From assembly GCF_902167145.1 (NCBI RefSeq), contig NC_050101.1, forward strand, positions 128,370,990-128,434,989: a stretch of DNA of 64,000 nt, given 5' to 3'. Numbering within the stretch: position 1 is the stretch's first letter; each line of letters opens with the position of its first letter. Shown here piece by piece: positions 44,676 through 54,916 of the stretch. Made by a program: the position numbers and the translations under genes. Below the pieces are notes generated by a model, which made no database searches, had not been told where the DNA came from, and was given only the letters and a program-made list of their open reading frames with translations. This DNA is from Zea mays. Its lineage: Eukaryota > Streptophyta > Magnoliopsida > Poales > Poaceae.

Positions 44676-46313
44676 CAATCTCATCCGAACATGTTTCTAT
44701 AACAACATTCTTAACAAGAACTTGATTGCAGGGGTTAGAATCATCAATTAAATCAAAACAAGAAGTATAAGCATATTTCTTAATAATTTGAGGCATTTCA
44801 ATCAAAGATACTCCTAGGGTGCTACAAATGTTTTTTAACTTAGTAGTTAGCTCATTGTTATGCATGCTAAGAATTTCCATTTTCCTAGCAAATTTTCAAT
44901 GGCTTCTTGAGAGCTATTTAACTTAGCCTTAAGTTTTTCATTTTTTTAGTAAGGCCATCATTGGTAGCTGAGGATGGAGCTTTAGATTCTAATTGCTCAA
45001 TTTTAGTTGATAGCTCAAAATTTAAATTTGCAAATGTTTCAAAATTTTCAAGCAAACATTTATAATCATCTTGAGAACTAATCAACTTATTTTTCAATGT
45101 TTTAAGTTGAGCCTTTTGTTTAGTACATACATCCTCAAAAAAATTAACGGCTTCTGTAAGCTCATCTAAGGAGGGCTTTCCCTCACCTTCATCATCACTA
45201 CTACTATCATCACTAGAGGATGGAATACTCATTTTACCTCTTGCCATAAGGCACTTGCGTGATGACCGTGATGAGGATCAGTGGTTGCGTGTCCTTGGAG
45301 GTTCATCTTCGCTTGAAGAGTCATCCCAAGTTTTAACACTTGTAAGTTGTCCCTGAAGTGGCCCTTCTCCCCGCATACGAAGCATCCTCTCTTTCTTTGC
45401 TTTTTTCTGTCAATGTTAAAGAGAACATCCTCGACCAGCAGAGGCACACCCATTAGATTAATCTTGCGGATCATCCCCATTACCTTTCTGACGTGTCGGA
45501 TTGTTCTTCATCCTCGGAGGTTGATTATCTTCTTCATCATCACTTTCTTCTTCTTCCTCTTCTTCACTTGAGGAACTTGGAGTGGGAGCCTTCTTCTTTC
45601 CTTTGCTCTTTTCATCACATGCAAAAGCATATGGCCTTGAAGAAGTTGGCTCCTCTTGTCGACCCATTTTTCACGACATCTCAAATGCCGCAATTTTCAC
45701 AATCACAATGGTCGGGGTCATTTGACTCAAGTCTCTCCATGTTGTGAAGAATGGTGATGATGCTCCCATATCTTTGTTGTGGTAGTAGGGAGATAATCTT
45801 CCTCACAATGTCCGCATCACCTAGCTTATTAATGCTAATAGAATTGAGCTCATTGATGATTAGATTCAAACGAGAATACATATCTCTAACAAGCTCATTA
45901 TCCTTCATAGCAAAAGAATTATACTCATTTAAGACTAGGCAATGTTTTTGCTCACAGACATCTGATGTGCCGTCATGGAGCTCATGCAATTTTAGCCAAA
46001 TCTCATTAGCAGTTTTAATGTAAAAACTTGATTAAAAATATCCATGCTAAGAGATTCATACAAGCAATTTTTGGCTCTAACAATCATATGAATTTCTTTT
46101 TCCTCTGTAGTGGTGGGTTTCTCCGGATTCTTGGGTAGTTTCATCCCGTCACGAGTGACTCTCCAAACACCTAGATCAACAGCCTCTAGGTAACAAGCCA
46201 TTCTAGCACTATAATATGAGAAGTTAGCGCCGTCGAAGTGTGGTGGCCTGTGAGTATCCATCCCCTTCCTCTAAAAAGCGTCGACTCGATTAGCGGTGAA
46301 GTTAAAATGTTTC

Positions 46314-47537
46314 TGACGGTACCCTAGAATAGGGGTACCCCTTACTACAGTACGAAGGCGCGGTACCCGCGCAGCTATCCCTAGTCGCATGGTGAACAGC
46401 GCCCGACCCCACCACATGGACGGCTCCAGGGCCGCCACGTGGCCAGAGAAGACAATATCCTCCAAGGTATCAACAGTGGGTCCGGACCCCCATGGGAAAG
46501 TGCCGGACCCCTGCATATACGGACTGGACCTCCGGGCAAGGTCCAGGACCTCCACAGGTGCAAACCGGACCCCTGGGACAGGTCCCAGACCCCTCTGTGT
46601 GGGGTCCGGACCACTCACAGTAGGCTCCCGGGATTCTAGGACAAAGAATACCCGGACCTTAATCAAGGCCAGGCGGGGGTCCGGAGCCGACACGTGTCCG
46701 GACCATGCGGTGTGCACTTCTGCTCCCTGCTCAGGCAGAGACCCGATGCTGCCACGTGGCTTACTGCTCGTGACGTAATCCAGCGAACAGAGCCTGACGT
46801 AAGGCCTCTGGGCCGTGCGGCCGCCGCATTTATTGCGGATAAAGCACGCCGCCTGTCCATTCCACTAGCAGGTGATGTGCCGCCTCGGCATTTAATGAGC
46901 CTTGTCCATTCCACTGGAAGGTAATGTGCCACCTCAGCATTTAATGAGCCATGTCCATTCCACTGGAAGGCGATGTGCCGCCTCAGCATTTAATGTGCCC
47001 TGTCCACTCCGCTGGTAGGCGGTGACCAGGCCATCCCGCAGGCGGCGTGCATGTCCATTCCATTGGCAGGCAGTACGCCCGTGCTGCGGCGTACACTATG
47101 CTCATCATCACTCGCGCATTACCGAGGAAGAAGCACGAGATATCAATACTATATGCACTACGGACATTATGGCGCTCAGGGATCGCCTTGGCGTCACAAG
47201 CAATAGTTACTTCCTTCCATTTTGCCCCTGGGCCCACATATCGGGGCTCAGTATCCTTGTACGTGCCCCCCTTGAGCTATAAAAGGGAGGGCACACGACG
47301 TTACAAGGCAGACCCAACTTAGACGCTCAAGCTCACTCAGAGACAAGCTCTCAAGCTCAATACAACACACAGTAGAGTAGGGTATTACGCTCCGGTGGCC
47401 CGAACCACTCTAAACCCTTGTGTGTTCTTGTGTTCTTCCTGATTCCATCTAACAGGCAAAACGCTTAGGCCCCTCCTCATCTTAGGATTTAGGGCGGGTG
47501 CGTTTCGCCACCCGGCCGGAGAATTTCCTCTCTGACA
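46314..47537 (+). repeat. 5' LTR of element E
   Basis: 1,224 bp, starting TGACGGTACC and ending TCTCTGACA. It contains three imperfect copies of a sequence with CCATTCCACTGG followed by GATGTGCCGCCTC and AGCATTTAATG (about 46855-47000), and a likely TATA box (CTATAAAAGG at about 47278). Confidence 0.88.
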
Positions 47538-47557
47538 TTTGGCGCGCCAGGTAGGGG
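47538..47557 (+). promoter_or_regulatory. Primer-binding site of element E
   Basis: TTTGGCGCGCCAGGTAGGGG directly after the LTR. It matches the corresponding site of F closely. Confidence 0.75.
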
Positions 47558-47596
47558 CTAGGCTTTAGGTTTTTGCTTGTTTTTCTGCTCGACACC

Positions 47597-49137
47597 ATGG
47601 TCCACATCGTCGAGCACCATGATTTCATGCCCGAGGACTTCATGGTGGAAGAGGCGGCTTCCTCTTCCACACCGCGGGCCACCAACCTCCCTACGCTCGG
47701 TGCTGCTGCTATGCACTCTGCACGGCAGCACACTCCTGCGCAGGTGTCCAGAGCGTCTAGGGCTGCGCCTGGGGCGCTGTCTGCGGCCAGAGAATTGCTG
47801 CGCCACCCTCCTAGCTCCACGGCCTCCCTGGGGCCATGAAGCAGTGGCGCGACGACGTTGACCGACTGCTCGGTATGGCGCACTCTGGCTCAACCAGGCC
47901 CAGGCCTCGGTCGTCCCGACGCCAACATGAGGCGTCGGCGTTAGTGCGCTCACCCTCGGTGAGGGCCGCACCGACCGAAGACCTGCGGGTGGAGCTCAAC
48001 CGCCGGCGTTCGGGAGAGGACGCTGCAGTCTCTCTGGAGAGGTCTAATGACCTGTAGGCAGAACTCAACCGCAGGCATGCGGGCGAGGATGCCCGCATCT
48101 CTCTAGAGAGGGCGCGTGAGCGTCGACAAAATGTTGAGGGTTGCAACCTCGACTACGACTTCACTGCGGTTGCGCCGCAAACCCCAACGGGCGCCCGTAT
48201 ACAGGCGGGTGACCTATTGGCCGGCGTGGGCTGCGCCGCTCTGGCGGATCATCTCCGTGCGGTGATGTGGCCATCCAAGTTCTGGCCGCACCTGCCAGAA
48301 AAGTACGACGGTATGTCAAACCCGTCGGAATTCTTGCAGGTGTACGTCACCGTCATTACGGCAGCAGGTGGAGACACCACTGTAATGGCGATGTACTTCC
48401 ATGTAGCCTTATCTGGGCCGGCCCGGACTTGGCTCATGAACCTCACCCCAGGATCGATCTACTCCTGGGAAGAGCTCTGCGCGAGGTTCACAGCGAACTT
48501 CGCCAGCGCTTATCAGCAGCATGGCGTGGAGGCCCACCTCCACGCAGTGAGGCAGGAGCCCGGGGAACTCTCCAGACGTTTATCTCCCGCTTCACCAAGG
48601 TACGAGGCACTATACCTCATATTTCTGATGCTTCCAGCATCATTGCTTTCCACCAGGGAGTACGTGATGAAAAGATGTTGGAGAAGTTAGCCAGGGCCAG
48701 GGCCGCCGAGGGCCGTGCGTGGCACTCGGCACCACAGACCGGAGTCGCCCAAACGGGTGGCTCGGGTGCCGTCTTTCACGACGGCAAAAAGAAGAAAAAG
48801 AAGAACCACGGCCTCGAGAGGCCGCCGTTTGCTGCTCCGGTCGTCGCAGCCGCGACTGGGTGCTGGGGCGATCGCAACAAACGCCCACGACCGTAGTGGG
48901 GTAACAGCGGCTCATGCCCTGTACACCCCAATAGTCGCCACCGTGTCGTGGAGTGTCACGAGATCATCGAGCTCGTGAAGCGTGTCAGCGAGCGGCGCGA
49001 GCAGACTTCCAGGGATGGCTCCCTACCTAGTCGCCGGCCTGGCAAGGAAAGGGTCAACGACGGCGAGGTGGCCGCAGGAGAGCGAGACCTCGGGTATCAG
49101 TCACCCGAGGGGGTCCTAAAGGATGTTTTCACCAAAG
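47597..49137 (+). pseudogene. gag: gag of element E, multiply broken
   Basis: ATG at 47597 in context GACACCATGG. The first frame is lost by about 47825, and the true frame continues from GAMKQWRDDVDR. A TAG at 48055-48057 replaces a likely CAG within two coiled-coil repeats (ELNRRRSGEDAAVSLER and ELNRRHAGEDARISLER). The Gag core follows (WPSKFWPHLPEKYDG, SGPARTWLMNL, WEELCARFTANF). One base is missing near 48565, after which LQTFISRFTKVRGTIPHIS continues in another frame. The C-terminal part (GYQSPEGVLKDVFT) runs into the pol deletion junction. Confidence 0.82.
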
Positions 49138-49590
49138 ACTCCAACTCCGGTGCCGACAGCTAGCTGAGCTGCCGAGGAGACCCTATTCACCCTGGTCTAC
49201 GGGGCCGAAGCCTGCCTTCCCCCGGAAATCCTTATGGGCTCCCCACGGGTTCGGTCGTTTCATGAGTCTATGCAGGAACAACTACGGCGTGAGGACATGG
49301 ATTTCATCGACGAGCGTAGATGGCAAGCGGCGATCCGAAATGCACGGTACAACCAAGCGCTCAGGCGCTACCACCATCGGTTCGTGAATAGTAGGGAGCT
49401 CGGGGTCGGGGGACCTGGTCCTAAGGCGAATTCTAAACCAAGAAGGGCTCCACAAACTCACCTCCAGTTGGGAAGGACCCTTCAAGGTGACGGAAGGATG
49501 CCGACCCGGGTGTGTCCGCCTCGCCACAACTGAAGGAATGCCTCTTCCAACCCCTGGAACATAGAGCATCTCCGTAAGTTCTACCCATAG
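49138..49590 (+). pseudogene. pol: Integrase C-terminus of element E, all that remains of pol
   Basis: Translation gives RTTPTPVPTA, FTLVYGAEACLPPE, QAAIRNARYNQALRRYHHRF and, after a 1-base insertion near 49412, DLVLRRILNQEG, WEGPFKV and WNIEHLRKFYP before TAG at 49588-49590. This is the typical end of Tat-lineage integrase. Protease, RT, RNase H and the integrase core are missing, so several kilobases were deleted between gag and this piece. Confidence 0.85.
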
Positions 49591-49897
49591 GAGCAAGCCT
49601 GAGGGGTTAAGTTTTCCTCTTTTTTGTAACTAGGTTGTGCATATGTGTTCGCCAGCCCGGTGAGGTCCACCCTCATAAGCCCGGCCTGTTGGTCTGCACC
49701 CATGCATGTCATGTTATAAAGGAAGGATTTACCCCCTCAGATGTGCTCCTATGAGGGTTTTATTCTGCTACAGATTCCAGGTATTATTTTTTTATCTAAC
49801 CCACCCATACGGTTTCCCATCCTTGCTAGTATGATGACATCCGAATTGAGTAGCCAAGCTTGCAGTTTAGGACCCCTCTACGAAAGCAGGGGGTCTG

Positions 49898-50205
49898 ACA
49901 GCCTGGGGGCCGGTTCTAGAGAATGGGTGCTCGTTCCCTGGGGTGGTTCGGAGCTGTGTAGCCGCTTAGCTTGGTTCCGTACCCTAACCTGCACGCTCCA
50001 CCACTCTGCGACAGGTATCCTACTATTTGGAACTATAGCCCTGTGGGTCCGGGAACCTGGGGTCCGGTTCTAGAGAATGGACGCACGTCTCCTGGGGTGG
50101 TCCGGAGCCGTGTAGCCGTTTAGCCTGGTTCCGTACCCTAAGCCTACACGCTCCACCACTCTGCGATGGGTGTCCTAGTATCTAGAGCTGTGATTCAGGG
50201 GGACC
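49898..50205. repeat. Two ~154-bp tandem copies in E
   Basis: GGTTCTAGAGAATGG at 49912 and 50066 begins matching stretches containing GTGTAGCCG, TGGTTCCGTACCCTAA and CTCCACCACTCTGCGA. The copies differ at many positions, so the duplication is old. Confidence 0.85.
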
Positions 50206-51119
50206 GGGCACACGGCTTGGCTTCCCAGGCTAAATCCTGTAGGTCCTGTTGCATGAATCAAAGGATGGCTGATACCAGACGATGGGCCCCATGGGTGTGC
50301 CGCTAACACTCCCTAGCCGAGGCTGTATGTAGGTCCAGGTTCTAGTTGAGGCTACCCCCTAGGGACCGGGTCACCAACTCTTTCCTATGTATGCTGGTAT
50401 CCAGCCTCGACACGTCGAGCCTACATCCCAGAGGGGCCAAGTACCAGGAGAGGAGTTGGTAATGCCACACACAGCAAGAGCAAATACCATACAAATAAGA
50501 GTTGTTTTAATTAATAGTTCCCAAAAGTATCTAACAAAAACAAAAGTTATTACATCCGCCTTCGAGCGGAGCCCTAGCCTCATTTCTACAGGTATGAGCT
50601 ACTCAACATCAGCAGGGTCGCGCTGAAAGCGCGCGGCCGTCGTCTCCGTGGTGTATTGTACGACCTCCCAGGCGGCGTCTTCAGTGTCGACAGCCGGACC
50701 AGCGATCACTACCACCACCCGGGCACATCTCCCTCAGCGCCGTCGTAGCGCAGCTGCCGCCGCAATCGCCGAGCGCAGGCCTGTCGCTCACCCTGAACAC
50801 GGTGGCGGCCACTGGGAACAGCGACATTGGCGGCAACTCAGTGCTTTAGCTTGCCAACCGCGGCGGTCTCCTCGATGTGTGTGTCATGGCGAAGGAGCCC
50901 CCATCATTGGAGGCGACGTCGAACCCATTAAAGCCAAAGAGGTGGAGGCGCGGCAACACATGACGCCCGGCGGCCTGGCCGCTGAGATGGAGCCGGAGCT
51001 CGACCTGTTCATGGAGGCATACCACGAGGCCGCCACAGGAGGCAATGAAGTTCATGCGAAAGATGGAGCCGCAGCTCAACTCTCTTTCCATCTCCGGAAG
51101 GTCGCTGCGCAACACCCTT

Positions 51120-51635
51120 TCATCCGGGCGCTGGCGGAAGAAGTGTCACCCCCACTCCATCCTCATGCTGGAGTTGGAGGTCGAGCTCCTCCAGCAGCAG
51201 CAGGAAGAAGGGCGAGATCGGCAGCGCCAACCCGCAGGAGAGGTAGGAAACGAAGAGCACGAACTCCCCAGTGGCGAGATCGCCGGGGGGAGAAGCGCCG
51301 ACATAGATCCTTCCGACGAACGTTGGCGCACCCCATCCGAGCAGGTTGCGCACCAAGTTGAGTGCCACCTCGGACTGGAAGCGCTCGGGATGGACTAGCA
51401 AGGCCATGGCGACTACGGCGGTGGAAGGCAGAGGAGCGCAAAAGCAAAGGGGCGCAGAGAGCTCGAAGGTGAAAGGGCACAACAGTTGGGAGAAAATGCG
51501 AAAGCGTAACTGCAACACGCGAAGTGAATCCCTTTTCAAGGAAGACTCCCTTGCTCGCACCCCAAGACGCCACAGAGAATCTCGCCCGACGCGCACCAAT
51601 GTGATTGAGCCTATGACACGGAGGCTCGGGCCCAC
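51120..51635 (-). CDS. Opposite-strand ORF in E, resembling plant 'putative gypsy-type transposon' proteins
   Basis: A 171-codon ORF on the strand opposite to E's gag and pol. Its second half contains VRNLLGWGAPTFVGRIYVG, SPPGDLATGEFVLFVSYL and PFFLLLLEELDLQLQH, a Leu/Phe-rich segment. From memory this resembles the N-terminal region of the plant family called Transposase_28/putative gypsy-type transposon; I could not test it. The similarity stops at EDGVGVTLL, so the gene is truncated. Position, between pol and 3' LTR in antisense, parallels the ORF in F. Confidence 0.45.
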   Translation of the reverse strand: MGPSLRVIGSITLVRVGRDSLWRLGVRARESSLKRDSLRVLQLRFRIFSQLLCPFTFELSAPLCFCAPLPSTAVVAMALLVHPERFQSEVALNLVRNLLGWGAPTFVGRIYVGASPPGDLATGEFVLFVSYLSCGLALPISPFFLLLLEELDLQLQHEDGVGVTLLPPAPG

Positions 51636-51995
51636 AAGTCATACAGCTGGTGTGCGGGTCTCCGAGTGCAAAGAAGGCGAACCGCCATGCGAGGAGTGAA
51701 CCGCGGCCCGCGGTAGTGCGCCTCTCCATCTCCGCCGAAAACAGCGACCCAGTCTCTGGCACGGGGGCCCGGGCCCACAAGTCATACGGCTGGTGTGCGG
51801 GTCTTCGTGTGCGAAGAAGGCGAACCGCCACGTGAGGAGCGAACCGCCGCCCGCGGTAGTGCGCCTCTCCATCTCCGCCGAAAACAACGGCCCAGTCTCT
51901 GGCACGGGGGCCCAGGCCCACGAGTCATACTCCCTGGGCGTCGGTTTCTGAGTGCAGAAAGAGCGAACCACCGCTCGCGCTAGTACTGCGCCTCC
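51617..51995. repeat. 143-bp tandem array, about 2.6 copies
   Basis: CCCACAAGTCATAC-type sequence occurs at 51631, 51774 and 51917, giving two exact 143-bp steps. Units include GGCGAACCGCC and CTCCATCTCCGCCGAAAAC. The array lies immediately upstream of the opposite-strand ORF. Confidence 0.9.
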
Positions 51996-52156
51996 TCGGG
52001 GCCGCCGTAGAGGACATACGTGGCAGTAGGCGTGACCAAAGGCAGACTGGCAGTGGTTACGTCAGCAAGCGCATGGAAGCGATGCGCCAATCGCCAATCA
52101 AGCTTTGGCCCCACCTACAGGCTCGTATCCTCCCCTGAGGTGGGCCCGGGAGCCAC

Positions 52157-52906
52157 TGTCGGTACCCTGGAACAGGGGTACCCCTTACTACAATACGAAG
52201 GCGCGGTACCCGCGTGGCTATCCCTAGTCGCATGGTGAACAGCGCCCAACCCCACCACATGGACGGCTCCAGGGCCGCCACGTGGCCAAAGAAGACAATA
52301 TCCTCCAAGGTATCAACAGTGGGTCCGGACCCCCATGGGAAAGTGCCGGACCCCTGCATATACGGACCAGACCTCCGGGCAAGGTCCAGGACCTCCACAG
52401 GTGCAAACCGGACCCCTGGGACGGGTCCCAGACCCCTCTGTGTGGGGGTACGGACCACTCATAGCAGGGTCCCGGGATTCTGGGACAAAGAATACCCGGA
52501 CCTTAATCAATGCCAGGCAGGGGTCCAGAGCCGAGACGGGTCCGGACCATGCCGTGTGCACTTCTGCTCCCTGCTCAGGCAAAGACCCGATGCTGCCACG
52601 TGGCCTACTGCCCGTGACGTAAGCCAGCGGGCGGAGCCTGACGTAAGGCCTCTGGGCCGCGTGGCCGCAGCATTTATTGCGGATAAAGCGCACCCCCTGT
52701 CCATTCCATTGGCAAGTGATGTGCCGCCTCGGCATTTAATGAGCCCTGTCCATTCCACTGGAAGGAGATGTGCCGCCTCAGCATTTAATGTGCCCTGTCC
52801 ACTCCGCTGGTGGGCGGCGACCAGGTCATCCCGCAGGCGGCATGCCTGTCCATTCCGTTGGCAGGCAGTACGCCCGTGCTGCGGCGTACACTATGCTCAT
52901 CATCAC
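52157..52906 (+). repeat. 3' LTR of element E, first 750 bp (split by B)
   Basis: Matches 46314-47111 with many substitutions and some length differences. The break falls at ATCAC (52902-52906), which corresponds to 47107-47111 in the 5' LTR, where the sequence goes on as TCGCGCATTACC. Confidence 0.88.
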
Positions 52907-54078
52907 TGAAAGTCGCCTAGAGGGGGGTGAATAGGACGAATCTGAAATTTACAAACTTTAAGCACAACTACAAGTCAGGGTTAGCGTTATAAATATAAAC
53001 GAGTCCGAAAGAGAGGGCGAAAACAAATCACAAGCAAATAAGGCGGATGACACGGTGATTTGTTTTACCGAGGTTCGGTTTTTGCAAACCTACTCCCCAT
53101 TGAGGTGGTCACAAAGACCGGGTCTCTTTCAACCCTTTCCCTCTCTCAAACAGTCACTTAGACCAAGTGAGCTTCTCTTCTCAATCAAACGGGACACTAA
53201 GTCCCCACAAGGACCACCACACAATTGGTGTCTCTTGCCTTGGTTACAATTAAGTTGGAATCAAGAAAGAATGAAGAAGAAAAGCAATACAAGCGCAAGA
53301 GCTCAAATGAACACAAGAATCTCTCTCTCACTAGTCACTATTTGATTGGAATTGTCTTTGGACTTGGGAGAGGATTTGATCTCTCTGGTTGTGTCTTGTA
53401 TTGAATGCTATAGCTCTTATATGAGGTGTGAAGGCTGAAAACTTGGATGCAATGAATGGTGGGTGGTTGGGAGTGTTTATAGCCCCAACCACCAAATGAG
53501 CCGTTGGTGGAGGCTGCTGTCACATGGCGCACCGGACAGTCCGGTGCGCCACCGGACACTATCCGGTGCGCCAGCCACGTCACCCGACCGTTAGAGTTCG
53601 ACCGTTGGAGCTTCTGTCTTCTGGGCAACCGGACTGTCCGGTGCGCCTTCTGGCTCTGCTCTGACTTCTGCGCGCACTGTAGCGCATTAACTGCTCTCTG
53701 CAGACGACCGTTGGCGCAAAGTAGTCGTTGCTTCGCTAGCACACTGGACAGTCCGGTGCTACACCGGACAGTCCGGTGAATTATAGCGGAGCGGCTCCCA
53801 GAATTCTCGAAGGTGAGCAGTTCAGAGATTGGTTCCCTGGTGCACCGGACACTGTCCGGTGAACACCGGACAGTCCGGTGCGCCAGACTAGGGCACACTT
53901 CGGTTGTCTTATGCTCTTTTTATTTGAACCCTTTCTTGGTCTTTTTATTGGTTTGTTGTGAACCTTTGGCACCTGTAGAACTCATAATCTAGAGCAAACT
54001 AGTTAGTCCAATTATTTGTGTTGGGCAACTCAACCACCAAAATCAATTAGGAAAAGGTGTAAGCCTATTTCCCTTTCA
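52907..54078 (-). repeat. 3' LTR of element B
   Basis: 1,172 bp, starting TGAAAGTCGCC and ending CCTTTCA on the plus strand. It has the same palindrome type as A's LTR (about 53525-53885) but fewer units, which accounts for some of its shorter length. Confidence 0.9.
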
Positions 54079-54916
54079 ATCTCCCCCTTTTTGGTGATTG
54101 ATGCCAACACAAACCAAAGCAAATATAAAAGTGCAAAATTGAACTAGTTTACATAAGGTAAGTGCAAAGATTGCTTGGAATGAAACCAATAATTATTTCT
54201 ACTAGATATGCATGGATGGCTTTCTTGCAATTTAAGATTTTGGACCACGCTTGCACCACTTGTTTTGTTTTTGCAAACTCTTTTGTAAATTCTTTTCAAA
54301 GTCCTTTTGCAAATAGTCAAAGGTAAATGAATAAGATTTTGAGAAGCATTTACAAGATTTGAAATTGTCTCCCCCTGTTTCAAATGCTTTTCCTTTGACT
54401 AAACAAAACTCCCCCTTAATGAAATCCTCCTCTTAGTGTTCAAGAGGGTTTTAGATATTAATTTTGAAGATGTTATACCAATTTGAAATTATATCAGTAA
54501 GTAAGATACCAATTGAAAAACATACCAAAATCTTTTCTTAAACCATATTTTGAAAGACTACATTTTTGAAATTGGTGGTGGTGCGGTCCTTTTGCTTTGG
54601 GCTAATACTTTCTCCCCCTTTGGCATGAATCGCCAAAAACGGATACTTGTGAGTGAAATATAGGCCCTTATTAACTACTTTCTCCCCTCATGGTAAATAA
54701 TATATGAGTGAAGATTATACCAAATTGGAGAGCGTTGCGGAGTGACGGCGAAGGATGAATGATTTGATGGAGTGGAGTGGAAGCCTTGTCTTCGCCGAAG
54801 ACTCCATTTCCCCTTTCAATCTATGACTTAGCATAACATGCACTTGAGGAACACATTAGTCATAGCACATGAAAGAGATGATCAAAGGTATATATATGAG
54901 CTATGTGTGCAAAATG
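54079..54916 (-). other. 3' untranslated region of B
   Basis: No gene. Repeated CTCCCCC tracts (about 54080, 54370, 54410, 54613) mark multiplied polypurine tracts on the sense strand. Confidence 0.75.

Larger units (their letters stand above)
34239..46261 (-). pseudogene. gag: gag of element G, split by the hAT element and by element A
   Basis: Starts at ATG 46259-46261 with RPPHFDGANFSYYSARM, a Copia Gag core start. A frameshift near 46016 leads into TANEIWLKLHELHDGT and DNELVRDMYSRLNLIINEL. Then come an acidic Ser/Glu linker, a first zinc knuckle CFVCGEKGHFRDN that lacks its last Cys, and a coiled-coil region (45247-44918, 44880-44676). After element A comes a second, complete knuckle CRLCHKEGHKSYQC. 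After the hAT element come KRIWVPKEIIS and, in the +1 frame, KKVWIPRGK with a stop at 34239-34241. Several small indels show decay. The WVPK tail resembles the gag ends of A, B and D. Confidence 0.8.
31530..46313 (-). mobile_element. Element G: gag-only Copia-type retrotransposon, host of the nested insertions
   Basis: The 3' LTR is at 31530-32892, followed by a 3' untranslated region and a gag running on the minus strand. Gag pieces at 34239-34431, 34968-35229 and 44676-46261 join cleanly once the hAT element and element A are removed with one copy of each target duplication. No protease, integrase, RT or RNase H lies between gag and the 3' LTR, only about 1.35 kb of non-coding DNA. The 5' LTR must lie beyond element E, outside the window. 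It is either a non-autonomous gag-only element or a deletion derivative. Confidence 0.75.
49591..52156. other. 3' internal region of element E
   Basis: Non-coding in the sense direction. It holds a ~154-bp tandem duplication (49898-50205), an opposite-strand ORF (51120-51635) and a 143-bp tandem array (51617-51995). It ends in GGTGGGCCCGGGAGCCAC, the purine-rich tract next to the 3' LTR. Confidence 0.75.
46314..52906 (+). mobile_element. Element E: deleted Gypsy/Tat (RIRE2/cinful-like) retrotransposon, visible part
   Basis: The 5' LTR (46314-47537) is followed by a primer-binding site, a decayed gag, only the last part of integrase, a long non-coding region with an opposite-strand ORF, and the start of the 3' LTR at 52157. 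The 3' LTR is cut at 52906 by element B, and the rest should lie outside the window. The left target site is GTTTC (46309-46313). The LTRs differ at dozens of positions over the shared 750 bp, so this insertion is clearly older than A, D or F. Confidence 0.85.
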
